Shown in pieces: positions 9,690 to 19,781 of a stretch of 64,000 bases of DNA. Location of the stretch: assembly GCF_020541305.1 (NCBI RefSeq), contig NZ_CP047396.1, forward strand, positions 1,110,086 through 1,174,085, given 5' to 3'. Numbering within the stretch: position 1 is the first letter of the stretch; each line of letters opens with the position of its first letter. The position numbers and the translations under genes were made by a program. The notes beneath the pieces were generated by a model that saw nothing but the letters and a program-made list of their open reading frames with translations, searched no databases and was not told where the DNA came from. The stretch is from Candidatus Vallotiella adelgis. GTDB lineage: Bacteria; Pseudomonadota; Gammaproteobacteria; Burkholderiales; Burkholderiaceae.

Positions 9690-11135
9690 GTACGATGTCG
9701 AAACGCTTACTGCAAGCTTAAGCCGTTACAGTTAATATCACTCACGGGTTGTCTTGCAGTAAACAACGGTCTTCACAGTCGGCTAGTGCATTGCCCAATC
9801 ATGATCTCCCCCCGTGATAGCTTTGCATACCGCGTCTGATTCATGGTCTAGCTCTGAGTAATAATTCAATCGTTACAGGGATTTTAGCAACTACTTGGCA
9901 CAATTATTACCTAAACCGCGTCACATCTAAGAATAATATCGATCCTGACGCCGGCTCGATATTATTGCCATTGATGCGTACAATCTTTCGAATAATCTTG
10001 ATCTACACACCAATTATTTCTTAGTAGGTTCCCATTATCTTAGTCATCAATTTATCATTCGGATAGCACAAAGGTTGCACGAGAATAGCCCACAATGTCA
10101 CCTCAGATCTGTTCTTGACGCCTTCCTGTCTACAATCACGGGACTTTAGCTTGCTCCGTATCATATGGCACTATCCCGATTAGGATAGCGTACGATTATT
10201 ATGTCGACAGGATCAGATCAGTTGCGAGCTAACCGCACTCTGGCACATCAACGCATGTGACACTTTTTATTAATCACTATATCCAACATGTGCCGCAATT
10301 GCATGATGCAGTTACTCTTTATCAGCTTAATATTAGATAGTTGCAAATAGACCATAATATAGCATTCACCACGCTTAAGCTTTTAGACCCAAACACCTGG
10401 ATGATACTCACAAATATCTTAACAGCTCCAGGCTGTCCTGTAATTGTGATGGCTATAGAAATGCGTTAGCGCATTCTTTATATAATTTTTACGATAAATG
10501 ATCTACAGTCGATCTGTTTCTAATTTAAGTATAGCGCGAGGATTACTATTTAGTAACAAGTCGTCGTATTTAGTTAACTCAATTGAAATCAACTCTACTT
10601 ATAAATTCGTCAAGAACAACGCACTGCTTTTTCAAGGTACACTGAGCTGTTATGTAAATCAATATTTTTACTCTTTGTTATTACCCCTATTAACTTTTAA
10701 ATCGAAGATGTATAAAAACTTGATCTTATACGACTTGTTTGGCAGCGATCTTTAGATCGAGCATCTTCTTGAAGATTAATAGTATACCTTGCTTTAGTAT
10801 TAAAAATCACATATCTGTTTTTTATATCGTGCGAGTAAAACTCTATGATTTAATAAATCAACAGTATATTTACGGCCATCCAGAAACACACCCCAGGTTT
10901 TAGTTAGGCTTGCCTGATCTTTATGCACTACACCTAAAATCTAGAAGACAAGACGATTACTAGTAGCGTAGATATTAGCGGAAAAATTAACCAGCCGTCT
11001 ATTAATCCGATTTATAACCTATCAGGTCTCCATCGGAGCGGCAGAATCAGCAGGTACTGCTTGGTGCCCAGCGCAAGCACGCGGAAAATACAACACTGTA
11101 GATCGCAAGGTGGATTTTTTCGGGTAATATGCGCT
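9690..11135 (-). pseudogene. dppA: Dipeptide-binding protein relic (dppA)
   Basis: The 1.65 kb between dppB and metF has no long frame, but minus-strand fragments align in order with the periplasmic receptor of the Dpp system. Near 10899-10860 one reads TWGVFLDGRKYTVDL (family SWTVSxDGxTYTFxL). Near 10180 comes VPYDTEQAK (family YPYDPxxAK). Near 10100 is TLWAILVQPLCYPND (family LWAMPVQRPYNPD). Near 10000 is IIGV-IKII (family KIGVKVxIV), then GNNIEPASGSILFLD (family GDNGDPDNFLxxLL). Stops and frame changes lie between all pieces. Order, spacing and position upstream of dppB agree with dppA. The exact ends are estimates. Confidence 0.82.
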
Positions 11136-11287
11136 ATATAGCATACTTTCTCCAAATTTTTATCTGAGTATCTCTAGCATAACCCCCAAGCGCACTAGAC
11201 TCCACTAAACCGGCAAGATCGACAAAGCGTATATTCGATACACCAGGAAGAGCTCATGCACGTAACACTAGGATGTTTTTATTGTAC

Positions 11288-12118
11288 TTAACCGCTTAGC
11301 CGCTCACAAATCACCTTGCTAGCCACTGCGCTGTTCAATGTATAGAAATGTAATCCCGGAACACCATTCGCAACTAACCGCTCGCAAATTGCGGTCATGA
11401 CATCTAGTCCAAATGCACGAATAGCCTCACGATCGTCACCAAAACCCTCTAGTCGACGAGAAATCCACTTTGGAACTTCTGCACCACACATTTTAGAAAA
11501 CCGCATGAGCTGAATATAATTTGTGATTGGCATAATTCCAGGTACAATCGGCGCGTCGACTCCAAGCTTGTGCGCATCATCAACGAAGCGGAAATAAGCA
11601 TCCGCATTATAGAAATACTGTGTAATTGCTGAATTTGCACCTGCCTTCATCTTGCGTATGAAATTCTCTAGATCTGCACGAGGCGATTTTGACTGTGGAT
11701 GGTATTCAGGATACGCGGCCACCTCAATATGAAACCAGTCACTATGCTCGGCGCGTACAAATGTAACAAGATCGCACGCATAGCGCAACTCACCGATCTC
11801 CCCCATGCCAGAAGGCAAATCGCCGCGTAGTGCGACAATATGCCGAATACCATGCGCACGGTATTGCATTAGAATACAGCGCAAGCTCTCTTTCGATGCA
11901 CCAATACACGATAAGTGTGGCGCCGCTTCAAAGCCCTCACTCGCCATTTCGAGGACAGTATTAAGTGTGCCCTGCTGCGTCGAACCACCAGCGCCAAATG
12001 TCACCGACATGAACTTTGGCTTAAGCGGTGCCAGCTGCACACGCGTTGCGCGTAATTTTTCCGTTCCTGCGGCTGTCTTTGGTGGAAAGAATTCGAACGA
12101 GATTTTTGGCAAAGACAT
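11288..12118 (-). CDS. metF: 5,10-methylenetetrahydrofolate reductase
   Basis: FAD-dependent reduction of methylene-THF to 5-methyl-THF, the methyl donor for methionine synthesis. 276 residues, normal for bacterial MetF. Landmarks: SFEFFPPKT at the N-terminus with the catalytic Glu, SVTFGAGGST, HLSCIGAS, IVALRGDLP, EVAAYPEYHP, the AITQYFYN flavin-contact segment and VPGIMPI, ending with GLHFYTLN. The ATG at 12118 gives the canonical start. In relatives it is the last gene after ahcY and a holin-family gene; that order remains, with ahcY dead. Methionine synthase is not in this window, so whether the pathway is complete cannot be seen. Confidence 0.96.
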   Translation of the reverse strand: MSLPKISFEFFPPKTAAGTEKLRATRVQLAPLKPKFMSVTFGAGGSTQQGTLNTVLEMASEGFEAAPHLSCIGASKESLRCILMQYRAHGIRHIVALRGDLPSGMGEIGELRYACDLVTFVRAEHSDWFHIEVAAYPEYHPQSKSPRADLENFIRKMKAGANSAITQYFYNADAYFRFVDDAHKLGVDAPIVPGIMPITNYIQLMRFSKMCGAEVPKWISRRLEGFGDDREAIRAFGLDVMTAICERLVANGVPGLHFYTLNSAVASKVICERLSG

Positions 12119-12159
12119 ATGTATTGGTAATAAAGTAGAGTAATTCTTATCGGCGTATG

Positions 12160-12537
12160 TTAATACCAGTGCTTGACAGTAAATCGCTGTCTAAAGATCA
12201 GCGCACTCATTAAATACGATAAAGTACTATATAAAATTGAGCCAAAGAGTGCCGAACAAAAACCGGAAACCTCGAACCCTCTAAGAAAAGTTGCACACAA
12301 CCAAAAGCATAACGCATTAATTACTAGGATGAACAATCCTAAGGTAAGCACAGTTAGCGGCAGTGTGCACAGGATTACAACTGGCCGGATGATCGCATTG
12401 ATCAAACCGAGCAGGAGCACGAAGATCAATGCGGTCATAAAGTTTTTGATTTGGATCGACGGCATCACATAAGCGATGATTAATAGCGCAAGCCCATTCA
12501 TCAACCAAGTCAGTAATACAGCCATTAGTAGCTCCAT
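12160..12537 (-). CDS. Small 4-TM membrane protein, phage holin superfamily IV type
   Basis: 125-residue, very hydrophobic protein with four predicted membrane helices (roughly residues 4-24, 33-52, 56-78 and 92-114) and the family's internal loop LLGLINAIIRPVVILCTLPLTVLTLG; the IRP-(x)n-LPLTxLTLGLF core is typical of the YvlD/DUF360 group often labelled mycobacterial 4-TMS phage holin. No prophage genes lie nearby; in Burkholderia this gene sits between ahcY and metF, which is its place here, so it is a vertically inherited chromosomal gene of unknown role rather than a lysis protein. It is intact although its upstream neighbour is broken. Confidence 0.8.
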   Translation of the reverse strand: MELLMAVLLTWLMNGLALLIIAYVMPSIQIKNFMTALIFVLLLGLINAIIRPVVILCTLPLTVLTLGLFILVINALCFWLCATFLRGFEVSGFCSALFGSILYSTLSYLMSALIFRQRFTVKHWY

Positions 12538-12617
12538 GATACAGCCGGTGTGCGCTAGAAGATGCTATCATGACCATGTTCTAGCGTGCGCACAGACCTA
12601 GTTTAGTAATGGTAGTG

Positions 12618-14039
12618 GTGCATCCTTGCATGAACTGTTCTCGTCCACGATAATATACACGCGTCCGCGTATCGCTCAGTTCGATTAGCGTCAAGTCGAT
12701 GCGCGTTAGATATAACCGCATAACTTTTCTATTTAAATAAACGCTTAGGCAATACGTAGTCTTTTATTCAGATGCCGATCACCGGAATCTGAATAACTCG
12801 ATCTGTGCAAACGCTTAATGTGTAAGCGAATGAGATACAACAAACGACGGGTGTCCGGTTGCGCACCCAAGATTCACGAATCGTTTCTCAGTCAAGAAAA
12901 ATTACCCGATTACTGCCATAGAAAATAATTATGGCCTAATATTCTCTTTCCGGTACTGTCTGTGTGGACGCCTCGTCAATTTTAAAATTGAAGTAATCAA
13001 TATTACCAGCGATCGTATTATGGCGCATCGCCTGCATGTGATTGCAGTTGATCATATGATCATAGCAAGATATCGTTACAAAAATATTGGCTTTATGCGT
13101 CGCGTAGTCTAGTGTGATGCACTATGGTTCTTTAATAGCCACCTAAAATGCGCATATTAGATTAATCTCAGCGACATACACTAGCGCGCCGAGCCCACAC
13201 CGGATTGTATGCAGCTCTTGATAACACCACCATAGCTAGCTACCACGGTAGTCTTATCGACAATTATCAGGTCCGTCAAATTTCTAGTAACTAGAGTTAC
13301 ACGGAAACTAACAGTTTATCAAACTTGGATTTAGTTACCGAATCGCGCATATCAATAGCCGGGGAGATAGTAGTCGGCTCTCTACCCTAACTGGTATAGT
13401 CGATGTACACCGGTTGTAGTGGTTACTTTGGTAACTCCGCGAATAGGCGCTAAGCGTATCGAGTGCCAGCGCGGATTTGCGTCTAGGTAGCGAGTAATCG
13501 GCTCTGTACGGAACGACCTCTTCTTCGTTGGCGGCCGATCCATCACCGAGTCATCCTGCTCAGCCTATGTGCTAAGAATTAGAAGCAGATCAGAGGCAGT
13601 ATAGCTTCCACCGCCGTTATCAAGATCATATCGGTAAACAGTTGTTAGGTTATTCGAAGATCCAGTGCGCAAATTCCTAATATTCGTCTAGCGATTTACA
13701 CTTATATGAAAATACTGGCGCACCGGTTTTGGCAATCGCCGCTGCAGCAAATCTTGTGGCGAGAAGACGTTGCTCGACAAAAATCCCAGGTGTATATCGG
13801 CGCTTAGGCCACCCCTTGGCTATCTTGATTAAGACGCCTGTCTGGATCGTCATATACAGCGAGCCAGCAATACTGGAAACCTTTTAGCAGCTGTTCCGCT
13901 TAGTACTTATAGCGAGATCTATAGCAGACTAGGAATTTCGGTTCCGGCGATATTTAACTCTCGGCATACCAATGCGGGCAGTGGCGAATCGGCGATGGCT
14001 TATTCTGAATGGGTTTTTTGCATAAACCACTGAATTCAT
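12618..14039 (-). pseudogene. ahcY: Adenosylhomocysteinase pseudogene (ahcY)
   Basis: Minus-strand relic of S-adenosyl-homocysteine hydrolase, which splits SAH to homocysteine and adenosine. An ATG at 14039 with an AGGAGGGG ribosome binding site starts MNSVV; after a frameshift the sequence reads RELNIAGTEIPSLL (family RKELNIAETEMPGLVQIR) and hits a stop. Near the 3' end RFVNLGCATGHPSF (about 12892-12850) matches the very conserved RLVNLGCATGHPSF, followed by FVVSHSLTH-stop-AFAQIELF (family FVMSNSFTNQTLAQIELF), KDYVLPKRL and LYLTRIDLTLIELSD (family LHLARIGAQLSELSD). The length agrees with a complete gene. Multiple stops and frame changes rule out function. Confidence 0.92.
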
Positions 14040-14069
14040 CGCGCCCCTCCTATTCAAGAAAATAAAAAA

Positions 14070-14165
14070 CGTAAGTGCCGTTGTAGCGACGAGTGCACGC
14101 CGGCCGCATGCACAAGATTGAGGCGTTTTAAGTTTAGTGACCACCTAACCATCTCAACGCTTCTC
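14070..14165 (-). promoter_or_regulatory. Probable decayed SAH riboswitch upstream of ahcY
   Basis: SAH-sensing riboswitches precede ahcY in many Burkholderiaceae. On the minus strand between the ahcY start and upstream DNA I read GAGAAGCGTTGAGATGG (14165-14149) and CAACGGCACTTACG (14083-14070). These resemble the conserved 5' core (GAGGAGCGxUGC) and 3' core (CAACGGCGCUCAC) of the family, in the right order and about 30 bases before the ahcY ribosome binding site. The helix between them has a C-A mismatch and the GC-rich P1 strands are not evident, so it is probably non-functional, in line with the dead gene it served. A covariance-model search is needed to settle it. Confidence 0.45.
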
Positions 14166-14229
14166 AAAATGAACCTTATTATAGAAAAATTCGGATTCGG
14201 AATATCGCTCAATTAAGCTAGGCGGACTA

Positions 14230-15010
14230 AAAGTGGCATCACCACGGCTCGGATTGGCAATAAGAGCTTTCTTATCTGACTGACAAGTCCTAGAACGGTC
14301 CCCGACCCTGCGTCAATTAGCCTTTAAGCAGTAGGAGCTACTAACATTCTGCTCATACTAGCGCAAACAATCGACGCCTCCGGATTGCGCACCTACGACA
14401 ATATAAACTAACAATATCAGTAGCATTAGCTACTGATAATTTCTTCGGAAATGTAAGGGCTAGCTAGTATCCATACCAGCGCTATGGCGCTGGTTATTTA
14501 ACGTCAATAGTTACTCGCCTTTGGCATACTGAATCGATAGATAATGAGACTGGCTAGGATCGACTACGATAGTCTGTGTATATTAGTTTACAGATCACCG
14601 TACGCAACCTTGTGATTGAGGCAGCGCTGCGTATTGCTAATGCGGAAACCGAAGTACATCCATGCTTTACCCTATTCGGTGAGTGCTTGCAGCAAATCTA
14701 AAGTAGATCTTAGCCGTGGACGTTACGTTTTCTGTACTTATTATCTCACTGCTAGACTCGAGTTGAGTCACTGATATGGCTTACTAGAAAGCCAGTGATA
14801 CTAAAAAATTAATGTTTAATATCGGCCAGAATAAGCTGATAAAGCTATGCATGTTATATCAAAATAGAACAACAGCACACATCCAGCATTGTAATGTACT
14901 AAGACGTCTCCGCTCAGATCTTGAAAAAAACAAGCGAATCGCATATTGCGGATAACTAGACCAACATGATCGACACTAGTTGGTGGAAACAACAGATAGA
15001 GCTGCATAGA
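14230..15010 (-). pseudogene. fliA: Probable flagellar sigma factor relic (fliA)
   Basis: In Burkholderia fliA lies upstream of ahcY on the same strand. Here the minus strand between about 14385 and 14236 reads RRRRLFALV, then LLLLKAN, RRVGDRSRTCQ and ALIANPSR with stops, which parallels the sigma-4 end of FliA (LPEREKLVLAL...LNLKEIG..LGVSESRVCQ..ALARLR). Near 14990-14900 FPPTSVD..GLVIRNM parallels the sigma-2 start (LPASVEVDDLIQNGM). The distance between the two parts is what a FliA of about 240 residues needs. Each match alone is weak; order, spacing and synteny make the call plausible. Confidence 0.45.
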
Positions 15011-16085
15011 TAAAAAAACTCGAAATTCGTAACAGGACGCGTTTATGCGATACCCATACTCCAGATCATATGCAGAGTTAAAAGCAGAACACTACCGCTT
15101 CCAGTACCAACTTGCCTTATAGACCTACACTTTTACGAATCCTAGCTGAACTAGTGGCACTTTCACCCAATCCCTAGCATCCTTATCCTGGCTCTGCTGC
15201 TTTAACAGTGCGAATCGGAAACCGTTGATCTAATGCAGCACATAGTTATCAAACGTAGATTGCTAGGACATCTAAGATTACATGATCAACTGTCTGCGAA
15301 ATAAACACATCTTGCCACGTGCCCTGCTAAAGGCACTCTCATTACTCTTCACAGGCTTTATCTAGGAAAAACTGTACTATCCTGCAGGCGCTAGAGATTT
15401 TTGAATCTGCCATCACTATGGCCAATCCAAGCTGTCATGTTGAAGTAGAGCATGGTTAAGCGGAGGACGACGCATTTAGACCTAGACGAGAGATGTAGCC
15501 CTGCTTGTGTAGAATATGCAGCAGGTTCTCGCTATCACGGCATTGAGTTGCAAACGTTGCTACTCCTACCTAAATAAATTATCTTTCTCTCGAACCACGC
15601 TACTATCGCCATCATGTCAATTAGAATGCACATGCAATATCCATGTCACTCAACATTGAGATATAACTAGAATGTGTAATCGCATCTACTTTCATTACCT
15701 TACTTCATGATCTTCATCTTATTTTAAGGTGCGCTATTCGATACATATCGTATCCGCAAGGCGCATATTCAAAATAACTGAACTGAATTTATGAACTGAA
15801 ATGAATTTTGAATAGTTTCATAAAAACTGATTTTTCACATGAATACAATGCTACTTTTCGCGTCGGGCTAGCTGTCATCCTCAGCCCTTCTCTAGAAGCC
15901 TGATGCTATATACCGAATGTTATGCATAGATGCTTTCTATCTTTCAACGTGCTTAGTCACTGAGTCATATAAGCGCTTATAGACTAATTAGTCTAACTAC
16001 AGGACAACTAGTAACACTATTCAGTTACAATATCTTGCTTTATAAAAATCGTTTTCGCCGATCCCCGGCTGCCGAGTAATACTTT
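15011..16085. other. Non-coding decayed interval
   Basis: About 1.1 kb between the probable fliA relic and the amino-acid permease gene. No credible frame or motif on either strand. By synteny it could hold erased flagellar genes, but I cannot read any. Confidence 0.5.
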
Positions 16086-17492
16086 ATGTCATTGATTAGA
16101 AAAAAAAATATTAGTAACATGCTGGCCCGGCGCAATACCGGAGATAGCTTGTCTAGAGTACTAGGACCCCTAGATCTCACGCTTCTCGGTATCGGAGCGA
16201 TTATCGGTACCGGCATCTTTGTTCTAACAGGAACCGGCGCAGTCATCGCTGGTCCCGCTCTTACAATGTCTTTCGTTATTGCAGCAATCGCTTGCTGCTT
16301 CGCAGCGCTTGCTTATGCCGAATTCTCGTCGACAATCCCGGTTGCTGGTTCGATTTATACTTATTCGTATGCGACTCTAGGAGAGCTTGCTGCTTGGATA
16401 ATCGGCTGGGATTTAATGCTTGAGTACGGGCTCGCAACGTCGGCAGTGTCAGTTGGGTGGTCCGGTTACCTGCAGTCACTGTTGTCCGGCTTCGGAATTA
16501 CGCTGCCGCACGCTCTAACTGCAGCACCAGGCACCGTGCCCGGCTGTGCAACGTGGTTCAATCTACCAGCCTTTCTCGTAATGATGGCTGTTACACTCCT
16601 GTTGTCAATTGGCGTGCGTGAGTCCGCTCGAGTCAACAACGTAATGGTCTCGATTAAGGTAGCTGTCGTCCTACTAGTCATTACAGTCGGCGTATTCCAT
16701 GTTCGGCCTGCGCACTGGCATCCATTTATGCCTATGGGCTGGGCAGGTGTATTCGGGGCTGCCGCAGTCATGTTTTTCGCCTTTATTGGATTTGACTCGG
16801 TATCATCGGCAGCGGAAGAGGTTAAAAACCCAGAGCGAGATTTACCAATCGGTATCATTGCATCGCTCGCCGTCTGCGCAACGCTGTATATGGCAGTTGC
16901 CGCCGTTGTCACAGGCATCGTGCCTTACAGTGAGTTTGCGAATGTATCGCATCCGGTATCTTATGTGCTGAAGAGAATCGGCGTAGACTGGGTGGCTGGC
17001 CTCGTTGATTTAGGTGCGGTACTTGGCATGCTGACAGTAATTCTAGTCATGATGTACGGCCAAACACGTATCATCTTTGCGATGTCACGGGACGGTTTGC
17101 TTCCTGCACCGCTTTCACGTGTCCATCCGCGCTTTCAGACACCCCTAATTACTACATGGCTAGTAGGCATCTTTTTTGCGTTAATTGGTGCCTTAGTCCC
17201 ATTAGACCTCCTAGCAGAGTTAACTAATATTGGCACGTTAGCGGCATTCTCGATGGTTTCTATTGCCGTGCTAATCCTGCGCCGCACACACCCCGCGCTA
17301 CCGCGCGCATTCAGGTGCCCTGGTGTACCACTTGTACCGATATGTGCTGTCGCATCCTGTTTCTTTTTAATGGCCCACTTGCGAACAATAACGTGGGTGT
17401 CATTCATGACATGGCTTGCTCTAGGACTGACCGTCTACTTCAGTTATTCTAGGCAGCATTCGAAGCTCGCATTAAATCCGGAGCACGGCTAG
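16086..17492 (+). CDS. Amino-acid permease, APC superfamily (YfnA/CAT-like)
   Basis: Inner-membrane amino-acid transporter of 468 residues. The first helix carries the APC substrate-site motif GIGAIIGTGIFVLTG (about residues 36-50), followed by roughly twelve membrane helices; the family signature FFAFIGFDSVSSAAEEVKNPERDLPIGI appears near residues 238-265 and YGQTRIIFAMSRDGLLP near 325-341. These are characteristic of the cationic amino-acid transporter (CAT/YfnA) branch; the exact substrate cannot be read from sequence. The gene is complete and GC-richer than the surrounding DNA, indicating selection. A host-dependent cell with a dead argB could use such a porter for arginine or similar amino acids, but this is inference. 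Confidence 0.88.
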   Translation: MSLIRKKNISNMLARRNTGDSLSRVLGPLDLTLLGIGAIIGTGIFVLTGTGAVIAGPALTMSFVIAAIACCFAALAYAEFSSTIPVAGSIYTYSYATLGELAAWIIGWDLMLEYGLATSAVSVGWSGYLQSLLSGFGITLPHALTAAPGTVPGCATWFNLPAFLVMMAVTLLLSIGVRESARVNNVMVSIKVAVVLLVITVGVFHVRPAHWHPFMPMGWAGVFGAAAVMFFAFIGFDSVSSAAEEVKNPERDLPIGIIASLAVCATLYMAVAAVVTGIVPYSEFANVSHPVSYVLKRIGVDWVAGLVDLGAVLGMLTVILVMMYGQTRIIFAMSRDGLLPAPLSRVHPRFQTPLITTWLVGIFFALIGALVPLDLLAELTNIGTLAAFSMVSIAVLILRRTHPALPRAFRCPGVPLVPICAVASCFFLMAHLRTITWVSFMTWLALGLTVYFSYSRQHSKLALNPEHG

Positions 17493-17959
17493 CACTCGTG
17501 CTGAGTAAGACTGCACTACATACACATTTTATGTATGTAAGTCAGCTATCTGGCTTACAATATTGGATTGCTAATCAAAGCAGATGACTGCTTTGATTAC
17601 AAAATAAATGCTGCCAAATAAATTAGAGTTTATGTGCAAACATTTCTATCGATGCAGAAACGCTCGCATCAGAAGGCCTATTTTCTCGGGTGCAATCTCA
17701 ATCCGTGCCTGCTAGGCCAGTATTGGTTATCAGGCTTACGTGCGCACAAGTTATTAATATCAACCTTAAAAAGCTTGTCTGCGCAATATAGAAAGACTTC
17801 TCAAAGCGCGTCATGCATAACTCTATTCATCCCGTTAGATGGCAGTAATATCGTCTTTATTTCTATTTCAGAATATATAAGTGACATCCCAAATACTGCT
17901 TACCTGTATATTAAAAGAGAATCAGTATATAGGTATGTTACCAACTATAGTCTGTATGG
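17493..17959. other. Convergent intergenic region with hairpin
   Basis: Lies between the 3' ends of the permease gene (+) and metK (-). A 109-codon plus-strand frame here has no family resemblance and low-complexity decay-like composition, so I do not call a gene. A perfect hairpin (17572-17599) is the only structured element. Confidence 0.55.
17572..17599 (+). terminator. Hairpin between convergent permease and metK genes
   Basis: Arms 17572-17583 (TAATCAAAGCAG) and 17588-17599 are perfect inverted copies around the loop ATGA, followed by CAAAATAAAT. It is placed between two converging genes, nearer the permease, and could end transcription from the left. Weak U-tract on either side. Confidence 0.5.
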
Positions 17960-19147
17960 TTAGGTAAAAATATTGACCAGCTCAATGCCAGCCGCCTCGG
18001 ACAGAGCAATTGCTTTATCAGTAGCTTCCCAAGAGAATCCGGTTTCTTCGCGACCAAAGTGGCCATAGGAAGCAGTCTTTGCATAAATAGGGCGCAGCAA
18101 GTCTAGCATTTGAATGATACCCTTTGGGCGTAGATCAAAATGCTGCTGCACAAGCTCAGTAATCACTGAATCTGGCACTCGGCTGGTCTTGAAAGTATTG
18201 ACCATCACCGATGTCGGGCGAGCAACCCCGATTGCGTATGACACCTGAATCAGGCATCGCGATGCAAGGCCTGCGGCAACGACATTTTTTGCAACGTAAC
18301 GACCTGCATACGCAGCAGAACGATCTACCTTAGACGGATCCTTACCAGAAAAAGCCCCACCACCGTGTGGTGCGGCCCCGCCGTACGTATCAACAATTAT
18401 CTTGCGACCGGTGAGTCCACAATCGCCCTGAGGGCCGCCGATCACAAATCGGCCGGTCGGATTAACAAGGAGTGTTAGATTGTCCTTAATTAGATCACTC
18501 GGCAGCACTGGCTTTATGACTTCCTCAATCACCGCTTCGCGCAACGTAGCTAAATCGATATCTGGCGCGTGTTGCGTAGAAAGAACAACTGTGTCGATCG
18601 AATCAGGACGACTATCGACATAACGCACTGTTACTTGCGACTTCGCATCTGGACGCAGCCACGGCAAACGCCCGGCTCGTCGTAAATCCGCTTGTCGTTC
18701 GACAAGTCGGTGCGCTAAGTGGATTGGTAACGGCATCAACTCGGGTGTTTCATCGCACGCATAGCCAAACATCAAACCCTGGTCACCTGCACCCTGATCT
18801 AAATTGTCATCGTGCGCATTGTTTACGCCTTGAGCAATATCCGGCGACTGCTTGTCGTAAGCAACCAACACCGCACATCCGCGGTAGTCAATGCCAAAAT
18901 CAGTATTGTTATAGCCAATTCGGCGGATCGTGTCGCGTGCGACCTGGATATAATCAACATTTGCATATGTTGTAATTTCACCCGTCAGCACTACCAGACC
19001 AGTATTGCATAACGTTTCAGCCGCTACACGCGAATATCGATCCTGGGTTAGGATTGCATCCAAGATCGTGTCTGAAATTTGGTCAGCCACCTTGTCGGGA
19101 TGACCCTCAGAGACGGATTCAGAAGTAAAAAGATAGTTATTCGCCAC
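17960..19147 (-). CDS. metK: S-adenosylmethionine synthetase
   Basis: Makes SAM from methionine and ATP. 395 residues, the usual length. Visible signatures: [18 protein letters not shown] at the N-terminus (ATP-site His), the hexapeptide region [15 protein letters not shown] (about 118-132) and [23 protein letters not shown] with the P-loop-like glycine run (about 262-284). Every catalytic segment is intact and the start [17 protein letters not shown] is canonical. SAM use produces SAH, yet the SAH hydrolase gene in this window is dead, so another SAH-removing enzyme or export would be needed. Divergent from dapF with an eroded interval in between. Confidence 0.98.
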   Translation of the reverse strand: MANNYLFTSESVSEGHPDKVADQISDTILDAILTQDRYSRVAAETLCNTGLVVLTGEITTYANVDYIQVARDTIRRIGYNNTDFGIDYRGCAVLVAYDKQSPDIAQGVNNAHDDNLDQGAGDQGLMFGYACDETPELMPLPIHLAHRLVERQADLRRAGRLPWLRPDAKSQVTVRYVDSRPDSIDTVVLSTQHAPDIDLATLREAVIEEVIKPVLPSDLIKDNLTLLVNPTGRFVIGGPQGDCGLTGRKIIVDTYGGAAPHGGGAFSGKDPSKVDRSAAYAGRYVAKNVVAAGLASRCLIQVSYAIGVARPTSVMVNTFKTSRVPDSVITELVQQHFDLRPKGIIQMLDLLRPIYAKTASYGHFGREETGFSWEATDKAIALSEAAGIELVNIFT

Positions 19148-19781
19148 TCGGTGGTTCCAGTGAAATCGGTTACGTTTTCACATTGCCGGCCCCTGATCGA
19201 AGCAGCGGTGTTTTAACAGACTACGTTCCAGGACGCTGCTTTGCTAGATACTCCGCTCGCTATCGCCCAGCAAGTGGGCTCATTAACTTGGCGATGTCTA
19301 TATTATAATAACTTCTATCATCTTTTATAAGAGATGAATCGTTATTTTCCTTATTCCGCCGGCCACAGCTAAAATTTCAAGATTCACGATGTTAGCTTAT
19401 ACTAAGAATTCTAAGAATTATCTTATGATCACCGGAGCGGCTGCTTAAAAACCCATTCCTATGATAGATAACAGCCTATCGCAGGTAGGTCGCTATAGCA
19501 TTTCCGCCATACAATTTTCAGTCATGTTGAGCACAATGCGCTGTGGTTAAGTGTGTTGGGTAATAAGATACATGGATCTAGCACGATAGCGTGCTGTACC
19601 TGCATAACTCAAACCAGCCGCCGACGCTACGCGTCAACACTAAAGCAGGCTAATTTTTTTAAGTCCAAGTAGAAAATTCCGCGCATCCCAAATGTAATCT
19701 TATTGAGCGTGCGCACGCTGAAAAACTTGCTAACTAGATGAAACAGAGACTTTTTCTATCGCCTAACTACAATATAGTTCT
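19148..19781. other. Eroded interval between metK and dapF
   Basis: In Burkholderia one or two lipid A acyltransferase genes (lpxL/htrB type) lie here on the plus strand. The 634 bp are too short for an intact copy and I find no recognisable acyltransferase fragment. Loss by deletion is likely from synteny only. Confidence 0.45.

Noticed and set aside
10498..10755. 85-codon plus-strand frame
   Set aside because: It lies inside the dppA relic on the opposite strand, has no ribosome binding site and a composition typical of AT-rich decayed DNA.
16466..16918. 150-codon frame antisense to the permease gene
   Set aside because: Shadow of the real coding strand; Ser/Thr/Ala-rich composition typical of reverse frames.
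17634..17963. 109-codon plus-strand frame running into metK
   Set aside because: No family resemblance, GTG start without ribosome binding site, overlaps the 3' end of metK.
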